Source: Anisus vortex
Lineage: Eukaryota > Mollusca > Gastropoda > Planorbidae
Assembly: GCA_949126835.1 (NCBI GenBank)
Contig: OX421508.1
Coordinates: 17,298,098-17,362,097, forward strand
Direction: 5' to 3'
Length of the DNA stretch: 64,000 nt
The notes below the pieces were generated by a model. That model saw only the letters and a program-made list of their open reading frames with translations. It was not told the origin of the DNA and ran no database searches. Of this stretch, positions 11,901-23,200 are shown in pieces. A program made the position numbers and the translations under genes. The number at the start of each line of letters is the position of its first letter. Position 1 is the first letter of the stretch.

Positions 11901-14900
11901 TATTATGAAATCTTATTTGCTATGCATTATTATATTACATAAAGTTTACTTGTTGGGAGAGAGGTGGTGATAAAAAAGACTTAATACTGTTTTTATAGGG
12001 CCTTAAAACAAATAGTATTTCTGGAGTACATGGGCTAGTAAATAAGAAACAAGCTTTAAATATTTTTGGTTCTTATAAGTTTGCAACAGGTTAGTTTAGT
12101 TCGGTTTGTAGGCTACACTGTGACTGAGTTTCGGTCGCTAGGAGAGTTCGGAATTGATTGATGGCAAGTTGGGTTTGAGTTTGGTATGTTCATTTCAGGT
12201 TTGGCCTGATTCCCCTACTTAATCTTAACTAAAAGGCTATTCTAAATACTCATATATAATGAATAGATAGAACAGCACATATTTGAAGGGTTTTAGAAAA
12301 ACACAAGTTTTTAAATATAAGTGTAGGCCTACATCATCCTACATATGACACAAAATTGGCATCTTTGGATATAAATACAGTAAATTTGTTATATATATAT
12401 TTTAATTCTTCACAGGTGATAAACCAAGTTGTTTTCAAAGTGATGAGTTGTGTGATAGTGCATTGAATATTGTGGAGACCAAAAGTGGGCTAAGTCTGTC
12501 CATAGCAGTTCCTATCTTCTTCTACAAGTACATTATTGGGAAAAAGGGAGAAGCTAAAAAACAACTGGAGACAGAAACACACACACAGATATTGATTCCA
12601 AGAGTAGGAGATAGAGATGACATTGTAGGTATGCAGTCTGTGTTTACTTTAATAGCGTCAGACACTGAATAGCCTTAGGCCAAAAATCAATCACCTATCT
12701 CTTAATAATTAAGAGCAACCTTTCAATAATAGTGTGCCTTAGTAGGATTTCTAATTAATTCAGTGGGCCAACGCTTAAAAATCATCCCTGTCTATTTCTT
12801 GTAGAAGATACTCAAAATTGTCTTATATAATTGAGAGTCTTCTGTGTGCCATTGAAAATCGCTCTGCTTGCCAAGCGTAGCACGCATGCCATAGGTTGCC
12901 AACCCCAGCTCTAGGTTGTACAATTTTATTTTAAAATTTTACTACACTATAGTTTTATACAATTGTTTTTAACTAAACATACATACAATAAAAATAATAG
13001 TTTCCTCTGTATTAATTAGGGATGTTAATACCGGTGTTTTTTTTTCAAAACTGGTATTTTATTCTACAAATCCAGTTTTAAACTGGATTTTTGTTGACCC
13101 CTACCCCGTGCGTGATGTCATAGGTCAAAAAAGTCAAATGTGCGTAATTTTATAGGTCTATTTGAAAAATAGCTCTAACTTTATTAGTGTTTGCAGGGCA
13201 TTATAGGAGGTTAATTTGTGTAAATACAATATCATTTTTTACACTTTACCATAAAATTCATAAGAACTAAAAAAAAATAGTGGGCTAATTGATTACCTTG
13301 CAACAAATTTGATAGTAGCTTTGAATAATGATAATCAAATTTCCAATTATCATTGACCATAATATTATAAAGCTCAAGCGTGCTAACTTTAAATTTTTTT
13401 ACTCTACTAAAATATTTGAATAAACTTCAGTCTAATATTTATGAGATATTGTATTAACTATATATATAAAATAGCAGAGAACAACAGAAACCCCTTTTTA
13501 TCGCGTTCATAGACCTGACTAAGGCATTTGACCTTGTTAGTAGAGATGGACTATTCTCCATTCTGCCAAAAATTGGTTGCCCACCCAAACTTCTGCACCT
13601 GATCCAGTCTTTCCACGACAACATGAAGGGCATTGTACAATATGATGGTGAATATTCTAGCGCTTTCGCCATACGCACAGGAGTGAAACAAGGATGCGTT
13701 CTTGCCCCAACTCTCTTTGGGATCTTCTTCTCAACCTTGCTAAACAATGCCTTTAGAGAATCCAGGGAGGGGATTTACTTGCACACCCGGTCAGACGGAG
13801 GGCTTTTCAAATTGTCCAGGCTAAGGGCAAGGCGAAAAATCCGCAGAAGAACAGTCAAAGACTTGCTGTTCGCGGATGACGCCGCCTTTGTCACACACAC
13901 TGAGGAGGAGCTACAATCCTTGATGGACCGCTTCTCTAGGACCTGCCAAGATTTTGGTCTAACAATTAGTATAAGAAAGACCAACGTGATGGTTCAAGGA
14001 GCTGACCCACCCAACATATACATCAACGGTACCAAATTAGATGTTGTTGATCAGTTCACATACCTTGGCTCCACCATACCACCGATCTTTCACTGGACAC
14101 AGAAATCAGCAGGAGAATTGGCAAGGCTTCCGCGACTTTATCCAGGCTAACGCAAAGAGTATGGGCCAACAAGATGCTGTCTATTAATACAAAAATAGCT
14201 GTCTATCGTGCATGTGTGATCAGCACTCTCCTGTACGCCAGCGAAACTTGGACCCTGTACGCATCGCAAGAAAAGAGACTCTCTTCTTTCCACATGCGCT
14301 GCCTCAGACGCATACTTGGGATATCTTGGAAGGACCGCATAACAAACAACGAGGTCTTGCAACGGGCTAACATGCCTAGCATGATCACTCTCCTTCGCCA
14401 ACGACGTCTTCGGTGGCTTGGCCATGTTTTCAGGATGGAGGATGGGCGAATCCCAAAATACCTGCTATATGCTGAGCTCGAGGAAGGCAAGAGAGCTACC
14501 AGCCGCCCCCAACTCAGGTTCAAGGACGCCTGCAAACGTGATCTAAAGGCTATAGATGTAGATGTCAAAAACTGGGAGAACCTTGCTGAGCACAGAAATA
14601 GTTGGAGAGGCACCTTACACACCGGTATAAATGCGGCAGAGGGCAAACATCGCCTTATGGCGGAGGCTAAACGAGCAGCGAAGAAAAGTAGGCTGCCCCT
14701 AACAATCTCCAACGGTCCAGCTTTCAAGTGCCAGAGATGCGATAGAGCCTGTCTCTCAAGGATAGGTCTCCACAGGCACAGTCAATTTTGCAGGGCTGGC
14801 AAAATCACAGACGTGCAAATCTAATCGTCTTTCGAGACTATGGAGCCAATGATGATATATATAAATATATATAAATCAATAAAATATGTGTATCACAAAC

Positions 14901-17900
14901 ATATATCAAATACTCCAATAATGAAACAAAAGAAACTATTTAAAACTATTAAAAACAATAGTACCGCTAAAAATAAAGCACAGACTCAATGTCTACCCAA
15001 ATTGTTCAGGGTCAGAGGAAAAACTTAGTTCTGCATCTTCATTGCCTACATCAAATGGATATGCTGAAGATTCATGTTAATTCTAACATTATATTTGGTT
15101 TGATCTTTTTACCATTCACACAAAAACACACACACACACACAAAGCGCTAGAGAAAGTCTATTGGTCTGTTTCTCAGTTTGGTACTTGGAGCGTCTGTGT
15201 GGAAACCCCAGTGGATCAAATGAATAGTGCGTTAGCTCGTTAACATCTGCGTTTGTTGTTGTCTGTGTATTGCAAGCAATATTCAGGATTTGAAAAAAAC
15301 ACACAATAGGCATAGACTATTAGTCGCCTATGACAAATTAGACATCTAGCTTTTGCAAGGCATTTAATTTTAAGGAATTATTTTGTGCGAATCAAACATA
15401 ATTTTAAGTATTTCTTTGAGAATAAATAAAAACTTTTTGGACACCATATTTGAATGATCTCCCCCTGAACTTCCTAATAAATCAAAAATCGGTTTTAAGT
15501 ATAAAACTGGAATTCTGTTTTTTGTTTAACATCCAGAGTTGTTCATTTTTTGACATGATAAGAAATAGGCTTTTTTTTTTAAACATCATTTTAAAATAGG
15601 TTAATGTTAATATATAACTGGATGTCTAAATATTATAACCTTGAAAAGATGACCCAGTACTACTAAGAGAGGAGTTGCATAATTATAATAGCAGTACTCT
15701 TTAAATAAATCATGATATATTTCTATGCAGTAATATTTGTATTTCATGCTTCACATAGTGATTAAAGGCACAGATAGGAAAGGGATCATTTCAGCCAAGA
15801 CCAGAATCGATGTCATTATGGATTCTGTGCGCCAACGTCAGCCATTTACACATTTTTTGTCTGTTCCTGTTTGCTCAGAAAATATTTGTTCCAAATTTGA
15901 AGAGTTAAAAAATGAAGTCTTAGAGAAATTCAGTATGGTAAATGTAATTTTTTTTATTATATATTTTTTTTTATTTTTTTTTGCATCATAAAAGTTTGAT
16001 CCAGTATGATGCGTCATGTTATCACACATTCTATAATTTAGTTATAGTGAGACTTTATGTCATGCTATCACACATTCTATGATTTAGTTATAGCGTTAGG
16101 GTTAGGGACATGTCATGCTATCACACATTCTATGATCTAGTTATAGTGTGACATGTCATGATATCACACATTCGATGATTTAGTTATAGTGTGACATTAT
16201 GTCATGCTATCACACATTCTATGATTTAGTTATAGCGTTAGGGTTAGGGACATGTCATGCTATCACACATTCTATGATCTAGTTATAGTGTGATTGTCAT
16301 GATATCACACATTCTATGATTTAGTTATAGTGTGACATTTCAAAGGACCCATACGTCATTAGGGAAACATTGTAAATATATTTTCACTGCAGGAAAGAGG
16401 TTTTGATGCAAGCCTTTTTCAGAATCCTAAAAGGCTTCACCTGACATTAGGAACTCTTGTGCTGCTCAGTGAGGAGGATTTAAAAAAGGCCATCGACTTG
16501 CTACGGGAATGTGAAAATGACATCATAAAGTAACCATTTTATTAATAGAATTAATTTTTGTGAACCATTGTGAAATTTTAATTAGAACACTGACAATTTA
16601 TTATTTATAATTCCAAATGTTACAAATTAGTTTTATTTTAAAATACCCGTAAGTTGATTTATTTTATTATAGAAAATCCTTGACTTCATTTTTTTTTATC
16701 TGAAAAATTCAGATATATGTTTATCTATTTTTTTAGACAACTAATATCATGATCTATATATTTCTGCAGGAAAAAGTTTGAATTTGACAGCAAAAGTTCT
16801 GAAATAATGCTATTGTAGTTATTTATTATTATGCAAAAGTTGAGCATGACAGCATTTCTTTAATTCCCCCTTTGCATTTCTTTAATTCCCCCTTTGGTTT
16901 GAAGTTATAAAGTTATATTGTATGTTCAAAGGTTAACTTAGTTTCGGAAAAACCAATTTATCAAATATCTTCATTTTTCAGACCGACACTTCAAAATACT
17001 AAACTGACTGTACAGATTTGTGGTTTGGAATATATGAATGATGATCCTACTGAAGTTGATGTTCTGTATGCCAAAGTTCAAAATGGAGACACAAGTAGAA
17101 GGTGTGAATAATGTTACGAAACGTACATTTCCTACATTACATTGTTAATAAACAGCTATTAACCATTTATCCGAATTGCCGTAAAAGCATTTCTTAGCTC
17201 AAGGTCTCCCGGTTTTCCCAAATTTAATTAGAACGATTGTTTTTTTCTTTAACCTCAATAATAACACGACTCGATCACGCATACCGCTGCAAGGTCGCTT
17301 GAAAAAAACCCCGTGTAATGAGGCTATATGGAATTTCCAAACTATTGGTTCGGACAAGATGGCGGATGATGTCAACACTCGATTATAATTGTGTATCGCA
17401 TTGAATAGGAATATTTTACTATATATTATAATGTACTCTCATGTAATCGGTGACAATATCGAATCGTAATAAAATTTACCTAAGCGACCACGCACATTTC
17501 TAGTTTAGTTCTTGGCTTGCAGCCGATCGAGAAACATCTAATATTCTATGCTCTGAGTCTCGTTCCTATTTGATTAGTATTATGGAAGATTCTTTATTAT
17601 TCTACTATTAGCTACAATGCTATATGTTTATTGAAGATATTCATTACTCATTGGAACATGTGTATTTCTTAATTGTGTGTATATAATATTATTTGGATTC
17701 CTACTGGATTGATTTTGTAAATTAAACCAAATTTATCTTTGCTTTCTACACAACTTGGTTAACGTCAATATATCAAAGTTATATACATGTGTGTATGTGT
17801 AGTATTTATACAGCTATATTAATAACCTACACTACAACTCAACATCGAGGTTCTTGCTGTATAATATGAGCCAAAAGTAATTATACATGAAGTAAAGTCA

Positions 17901-20900
17901 ACTGAAACTCTAATCTACGTTATGTGAATTGCCAGGGGATACTTAGAACCAGGAATACCTTAGACTACTACAAATTAATTTCAGAACGAAATAATAAGAC
18001 CTTCACTAAATACAAGGATAATCACACTAACAATAACAACACTATAACTATTATTTCATAAACTGAATGGGGGCTCTAGCCGTAATAACAATATAAATTA
18101 TAATTATACTTGTGTGATATAATTGAATAGTGGCTCGTTCCGGCATTTAAAATACTGTGCTGTATAATAAATGGTTGTCTCGCCTTGGAATCATTGCTAC
18201 ATAATAATAACTTGTTCCTGTAAATTATCATTAATCTTCTGGGGTAGTTTTCAAAACTTTTTTTTTGGGGGGGGGGGGGTAATTTTTTTTAATGTTGATT
18301 TTTAAGCAAAATTTAATTTAATTAAAAAAATTTTTTTTCAGACTACAATTAATGGTTGATTATATAACAGAGAAGTTCAATAACTCTGGTTTAATGAAGA
18401 AAGAACATGACAGGGTTAAACTACATGCGACTGTGATAAATACTTTAATGAGAAAAGATCCCTCTGGAGTTTTTGATGCCATAAAACCTGGAGCTAAAAT
18501 GAGAGAATCATTTGATGCCAGCAGGATACTTAAGGTAAATCTGTCATGTTTTAGTGAATCATTTGATGCCAGCAGTATACTTAATGTAAATCTGTCATGT
18601 TTTAGTGATTCATTTGATGCCAGCAGGATACTTATGGTAAATCTGTCATGTTTTAGTAAATCATTTGATGCCAGCAGGATACTTAACTCATTAGCTACTA
18701 TTGCAACTGAATGCGTACTAAAGCAATCAAAAGCAGCAGCCACGTGTGTGACTAACCTCTCGTCGTTTATTGATTTTTTGCCACGTGTTCTGGCTGTGGG
18801 GGTGTTTTTACTGCTAGCACTGCTTTTAAAAAGTAGGAATATAGTCGGTTTTTGCTGAAGCCAAAAGGTTAGTTTTCGGTTAGTTTACATTTTCGTCCGA
18901 AACTGATATTGACTTTTGGTCATCAGCCGAATATCTATTTTAACTTTCAAAATGCTACGCTATTGCTGCATCTATTACTCTGCTTATTACATTGCAGCTC
19001 TCTGACTTCAATGCTTAAGGCACAAAACAATACCTTAACATTATATTCCTTGCAAACACTCGTTTGTCAAAGGTGACTTAAAGTTTTTTTTTTTTTCGAA
19101 TTCCGAATATTGCTTGTGAATTTGCGATACAAACACATACAACAGCAAATGCAGATGTTAATGCTAGTCGTCAAAACAGCTATTAGATCTCCTATTTGAA
19201 AAGAAAAAAACTGGACTTTCCCCACTGATGCTGAAGGTTCCATTAACAGACAAACAGACCAATAGACGTAAGGTTGCAAGATACTTGGACTTCAAAAGGA
19301 GGATAGAGAGAGACAAAAAGAATGACATATTTAGTGTTTCACAATCCACAATCAGTTCAGTTTTATTACATAAGCTGCCAATAATTGTATATTAGTAAAA
19401 CTGACCCAACATTTTATTTAATGTAAACTGAAAAGCAACTTACGTAATAAAAAAAAAAATGGCAGCGCATGTATTGTTCTTTTAAAAAACGGTTAATTTT
19501 CTTGCCGGACGTCTGGCAACCCTAGATAGATGTGTCTGGGATTTTATTCATTTTATACAAATATTCTTTTAATGTGTGTAACATATAGATCTAACATCCA
19601 CTGATTTATATTATTATTATATAGGTCTAAATTCATGACACTACAGCTTTTGACTTCTGCTAATCCAAAATCAACTTTTTTTTTAAAGATTTTACCACGT
19701 TCTAAGGATCAATGGTCCTTTGTATTATTTTTTTAGTATAATCAATGCAAATTTGTCTTTTACAAACTATAACTTACTTTTGCCCGGGGCGGAGAGGGGG
19801 AACTGAAAATGGGTAAAAAATTTGATATTTAGAACCAAAAATAGGTCTTGAGAAGAAAAAACAGTATATTAACATCCCTAAAGTGAAGTAGAAGACTGAA
19901 GTTAATAATAACGGATTATTTAATCACTCTAAAGAATGGTATACTCAAATAGAGTGCCCATAAACTAGTTAATATAACACATAAATTTGCAGTCTTTTGA
20001 AATCGTTTGTTTTGCAATTTTTTTTTTTTTCGGTTTCGGCCGAAGTCGTAGTCCTCAACACTCAGCGAATAATTGTACCGATAATTGGACATTTTTATGT
20101 ATAAAAGTATACATTTCCAGAAAGTTAAGAGATTTATCTATTTTGTGGTGTAATTTTGTTTAACATAGGGAAATATTTAGTTACTAAAATGACTAAAATA
20201 TTTAAAAATAACTTAGAATTTAATGAGGAGTTCTTTCCCTTTGGCTAGTACTTTGAGGGGTGTCTTTGGAAACTAGGTTAGTATAAAATGAGTTATGGTA
20301 AATCTGTCATGTTTTAGTGGACAAATGCTTAAAAAGAGAAATATCCTTGTCAGCTACATGTAGCATACCACTGGCAAGATTGGAATAATTTAATTGATTT
20401 TTCAATTTTGGGGAAAGTTTAACTCATTAAACCCGATCGGCCGCTGCCAGCAGCCGAGCCGACTGTCTATTTTGCGATAAAAAATTCCTTATTTATTTAA
20501 TTTTTTCTCCTAATAGATGTTTTTAACTGCTCAAATGGCTTATGGGATCGCTTAAGCGGCCATTCTAAAAGTTTTTTTATTCTACACATGGAAGCAAATA
20601 TTGGGTTAGAAATTTTATTAATTTTTTTTTTCCAACTCTATGCCGTGCGGTTGTATTTGTTTACATGGCGGCCTATGGTAGGCTTTACTTCTGCTGACTT
20701 CAAGTTAGGATCAATCTATTTTTCTAAATAGTTATTTTGATAATAATGATTCGATGGACAGTGCATTTCAGTTTTAACTTTGAATAAATCTAATAGTGAT
20801 TTAAAGTCTAATAATACTAGAAGTAGAAGCAAAATGTATGAGGAGTGGGCGTCGCCCTATTGGGGTCCTAGTAAGCCGTAACGACCTAGCATAACTAAAA

Positions 20901-23001
20901 CTGCATTTGTAGCCTTTATACAAGCTCAAAATGATTTCTGTAAAATGTGTTTTATTCTAGAGTGTATATTCTATAACATCGTTCAAAATTGATGTTAAAA
21001 TTGGATAGCTGTATTTTTCAAAACCTCTCGCAAAGTTTTTTTTTTCATGAATTTTGTTTTTATTTTATATTCATAAAAACCCTGTGCTAGAATGTAAATA
21101 ACTTTTAGTAATTAATAAATTATCAAATTATTTTTATTTCTTCATTTAGTTTATTGTATTGCCATCATTTTTGTATGTCTATGTTTACAATTATTATAAG
21201 TTTATAAGCTAGCTATAACGATTTTTAACACACATGTGGTGAAAAAAAATTTGAAAGTTCAATAATTCCGGCAAAACAAGGAAAATAACCCCGGTCTTAT
21301 TGAGTTAAGACAACTGTCAAAGTTTTGGGAAATTTGTGAATTTTGCTACAATGACAACACAGCATACAAATTATTTTCTTTTTAATCTTTATAAAATTAA
21401 TGACTGTGGTTCAGTTATGGAGTCCTTTTTCTAAACATTACTCTATAGGTACTCCAAAAACATCCACAAATATTTTTATACTAGTTGTTATGCCCGTCAA
21501 AATGACGGAGAAACGAACGACTACAATATTACAATATTAGTTAATATTAATGTTAAGAGAGAAAGAAAAGAGACTATTACAATGAACGTTTCTTTTCGGT
21601 ATTTAGTTTTTGTTCTTTTTAATTGTTTCTGACCCTGGCATATGCATAATAATTGTTACTGTCAAGCGTCTGGTATTATAACGTAGCGAACAGTTGTGTT
21701 GACTTGACTTGTTATTAAAAATAGCCTATTAAATTAACAATAATATACTATCTAAAAGAAAAAAAAAACACAATACCAAACAATAAAAAGGTAAATAATT
21801 TTAAAAAAAGCGTAGAAAATAATATTTCAATACAATAAAAACTAAAGAGATAACAATTTTTTCGGTATTTAATTTTGTTCTTGCTTTTTGTATTAATAAA
21901 ACAGTGTTGAGAATGTTTCTTTCGGTATTTAGTTGTTTTTTTTGTTTGTTTCTGGTCGACCTGACCCTGACATATGCATAAGAATTGTGGCCTCAAGGAC
22001 TGGCGTAGTGTGTAAACCGCCGATACATTCCCATTAAGAATACACTGTGTTCGTTTTGCGGTTACGTGAGGCACTGCATGCATCTTTATTCTTACAGTAG
22101 AGAAGTCATTAACTATAACTTTTTGCGAATTGGGACATTTAAACTTGCTTTTTTTAAAATTCCAATCTAAATTTATTAGGATTGTGTGCCGACGGCAACT
22201 TTAGGTACAATGTTCCTATTCTGTGGACTCCATAGCCCTGTACCAGACATTAAGATATTTCATTATATAAATTGGTTTTGTGAATTTTGTGTAAAGTTTG
22301 GTAATTTTGAAATGATTTTCGAGTAAGAACCCTGTTCATATAGTAGAAAACTAAAGACAGAAAATATTTTTGCATGGTCTGGACCTGGAGGAAGATTGTG
22401 TTGGACAGTAGGAATGAAAACTTAGAAATAATTATTTGACCAATATGGTAGAATCTTTAAGTTCATTTGTACAGGATGAAAACTACATTAGAAGAAAAAC
22501 ACTCCATTAACAAACAAGAGCAGTAATGATAATGGTAGATCTTAGGTAGGATTCCTGATTTCTCAGCTACTTGCAAACAGTATGGACTTGGTGTATTAAG
22601 TAAATGTTTTAGTTTTTTTAATGGTCCTGGTTATACAAAGGGCTTAATAAAAGTTATGAAATTGTTTATATTTTATTTATACATTTGTTAGTCCATTATC
22701 ATTTCTCCAATTTTATATTTTTTATGAAATAATATTTTTTTGTAGCTCAAATCAAAGTTTATTTATAATATATTATAATATTACATATACATTATAATTT
22801 TTTTTGTAAAGGGTTGACTTATGTTGGCTAATGCAAAATTTTACAAAAATATTTTTAATATCTATTTGATTGTTTTTTCCTCAGACATTTAAAGATTTTG
22901 ACTTTGGAGCATTGTATATCAATAGCATTCATCTATCTCAGCGATACACTACAACTTCTTCTGGATATTATGAAAGTGCCTTTTGCATAAAATTACCTTG
23001 A
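8959..23001 (+). CDS. ASCC1: ASCC1, activating signal cointegrator 1 complex subunit 1
   Basis: Nuclear subunit of the ASCC complex, which works with the ASCC3 helicase and ALKBH3 in alkylation repair and in transcription coactivation. Seven exons: 8959-9079, 12416-12628, 15759-15937, 16393-16529, 16982-17101, 18342-18534 and 22885-23001. Phases join cleanly into 359 residues ending in TGA. The start MDVMKPPILKIGYRLYRKNY aligns with the family N-terminus. Exon 2 holds a KH domain with GKKG as its GxxG loop (IIGKKGEAKKQLE). The 2H phosphoesterase-like domain shows both histidine motifs: HLT in exon 4 (KRLHLTLGTLVLLSEED) and HAT in exon 6 (VKLHATVINTLMRKDP). Exon 7 gives DFGALYINSIHLSQ and ends FCIKLP. 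Length is usual for the family. Odd: the 3' end of exon 6, including its donor, is tandemly multiplied. Introns hold a LINE, satellites and TIR elements. Confidence 0.93.
9290..10090. repeat. Unclassified repeat-like region with a degenerate duplication
   Basis: In ASCC1 intron 1. The block near 9790-9890 ('tttcgcgatcactgttgaaaa', 'gtggagtcagcaacccgata') is repeated imperfectly near 9960-10060 ('ttgcgatcaatgtgggaaa', 'tggagtctgcaaaccgatac'). Spacing is about 170 bp. No coding potential. Confidence 0.4.
10298..10791 (-). mobile_element. 5'-truncated LINE, 3' end of the reverse transcriptase ORF
   Basis: On the minus strand it encodes the C-terminal tail typical of many non-LTR reverse transcriptase polyproteins: LLRSLHWLPINNRISYK, CAPDYLRSCMELYTQSRPLR, FFYAGPSAWNHLPLQLR. 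The ORF ends in FRQQN, followed by a short 3' UTR with a GCGCTATATAAGCACCG box and an (ATT)n tail at 10301-10316. It is nearly identical to 49159-49806; this copy breaks off at the 'gggctgcgcag' point. TATTAAT on both sides may be the target duplication. Confidence 0.8.
11240..11905 (+). mobile_element. 5'-truncated LINE fragment, second family
   Basis: The plus strand encodes KIARLQRIQTSTARMV, then LLRSLHWLPVKARIEYK, LKELITPYVPQRTLRSA and VGLRAFSVSGPKCG, the conserved C-terminal region of jockey/CR1-like LINEs. The reading then breaks (expected VWNSLP-type end), so the copy is dead. The 3' UTR ends GGCAGCGCTATACAAATGTC followed by (ATT)n at about 11889-11904. A 3' UTR-only relative is at 38185-38338. 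Confidence 0.75.
13019..15534 (+). mobile_element. TIR repeat (GGATGTTAA ends), copy A, split by a LINE
   Basis: It begins GGGATGTTAATACC and ends TTTAACATCC, a 9-bp inverted repeat. The parts 13240-13462 and 14930-15534 align in order with the uninterrupted copy B at 45930-46614 (shared 'actaaaaaaaaat.gtgggct', 'aataaacttcagtctaat', 'gttcagggtca', 'tttggtttgat'). The interval between them is the LINE at 13471-14875. No transposase is seen; probably a non-autonomous DNA transposon in ASCC1 intron 2. Confidence 0.65.
13471..14875 (+). mobile_element. 5'-truncated non-LTR retrotransposon with reverse transcriptase
   Basis: The plus strand reads from FIAFIDLTKAFDLVSRDGL through GVKQGCVLAPTLFGIFFS to LLFADDAAFV, the catalytic FADD box, then QFTYLGST. 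It continues with VYRACVISTLLYASETWTL, LRRILGISWKDRITNNEVL and LRWLGHVFRMEDGRIPKYLL. It ends with a C2H2-like finger (CQRCDRACLSRIGLHRHSQF plus C). One frameshift near 14082 separates an ORF ending at 14150 from the one at 14174-14824; otherwise it is open, so it is fairly young. The N-terminal endonuclease and part of the RT are missing. The tail is TATA-rich. It is inserted inside copy A of the GGATGTTAA repeat. Confidence 0.88.
16012..16340. repeat. Minisatellite with three-unit higher-order repeat, ASCC1 intron 3
   Basis: Seven units of 'tcatg.tatcacacattctatgat.tagttatag'. Units 2-4 and 5-7 repeat as a block: a long unit with GTTAGGGTTAGGG, a unit with 'gatctag', and a unit with 'catgatatc'. 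The array evolved by duplication of a trimer. Confidence 0.85.
17112..18090. mobile_element. Possible solo LTR in ASCC1 intron 5
   Basis: The stretch begins TGTTACGAAACG and ends GCCGTAATAACA. It has an overall composition like the clearer solo LTR at 35046-35779, whose end is GGTCGTAACA. No exact target duplication is evident and the match is judged by eye, so this is tentative. Confidence 0.25.
18505..18685 (+). repeat. 51-bp tandem repeat of the ASCC1 exon 6 end and its splice donor
   Basis: Units start at 18505, 18556, 18607 and 18658. Each carries 'atttgatgccagcag', 'atactta' and, in units 1-3, GTAAATCTGTCATGTTTTAG. Candidate donors are at 18535, 18586 and 18637. The unit is 17 codons and all frames join, so donors 2 and 3 would insert 17 or 34 residues of ESFDASRILKVNLSCFS type. 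The fourth unit is cut by the TA element at 18686, and its remainder resumes at 20296. Confidence 0.9.
18686..20293. mobile_element. TIR element with TA target duplication in ASCC1 intron 6
   Basis: Left end ACTCATTAGCTACTA, right end (reverse complement) ACTCATTTTATACTA. TA flanks both sides (18684-18685, 20294-20295). Joining the flanks at one TA restores 'gatacttatggtaaatctgt', identical to repeat unit 3 of the exon 6 array, so the insertion site is defined to the base. No intact transposase. It seems to contain an inverted copy of the GGATGTTAA repeat (about 19075-19879). Confidence 0.75.
19075..19879 (-). mobile_element. GGATGTTAA repeat, copy C (inverted, partial)
   Basis: The reverse complement of 19100-19330 aligns with copy A at 15160-15300 ('tctattggtctgttt', 'gcattaacatctgc', 'caagcaatattc'). 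The right boundary is TTAACATCCCT at 19869-19879. The other boundary is unclear. Confidence 0.5.
20423..21304. mobile_element. TTAA-flanked TIR element, piggyBac-like MITE
   Basis: TTAA at 20419-20422 and 21305-21308. Inside, CTCATTAAACCCG faces the reverse complement CTCAATAAGACCG (10 of 13 match). About 0.88 kb with no ORF. TTAA duplication is the piggyBac signature; the assignment rests on that alone. In ASCC1 intron 6. Confidence 0.5.
21586..22015. repeat. Imperfect direct duplication, about 110 bp per arm
   Basis: The arm near 21586-21695 ('cggtatttagtttttgttct', 'gaccctggcatatgcataa') recurs near 21911-22015 ('cggtatttagttg', 'gaccctgacatatgcataa'). Not otherwise recognised. Confidence 0.45.
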
Positions 23002-23026
23002 CTCTAAGAAGAGCATTGTAGTTATA

Positions 23027-23032
23027 AATAAA
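23027..23032 (+). terminator. ASCC1 polyadenylation signal AATAAA
   Basis: A canonical AATAAA 26 bases after the ASCC1 stop codon, suggesting a very short 3' UTR. Other A-rich hexamers follow, so longer forms are possible. Confidence 0.55.
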
Positions 23033-23200
23033 TGTCAACTGATACAAAAACAAGTGAAATTGTTATGTTTTTATAAACAGTTCAGGCTAAACAAGTGGAA
23101 AAATAATAGTTGGTATTTTATTTCAACTTAGAATGTTGTTGTTTTTTAATGAGAAAACAAAATTGAACAAACAGTTTTAGATTTACTGGTTGTTCTAAAC

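Noticed and set aside
14203..14727. 174-codon minus-strand ORF
   Set aside because: Antisense shadow of the LINE reverse transcriptase.
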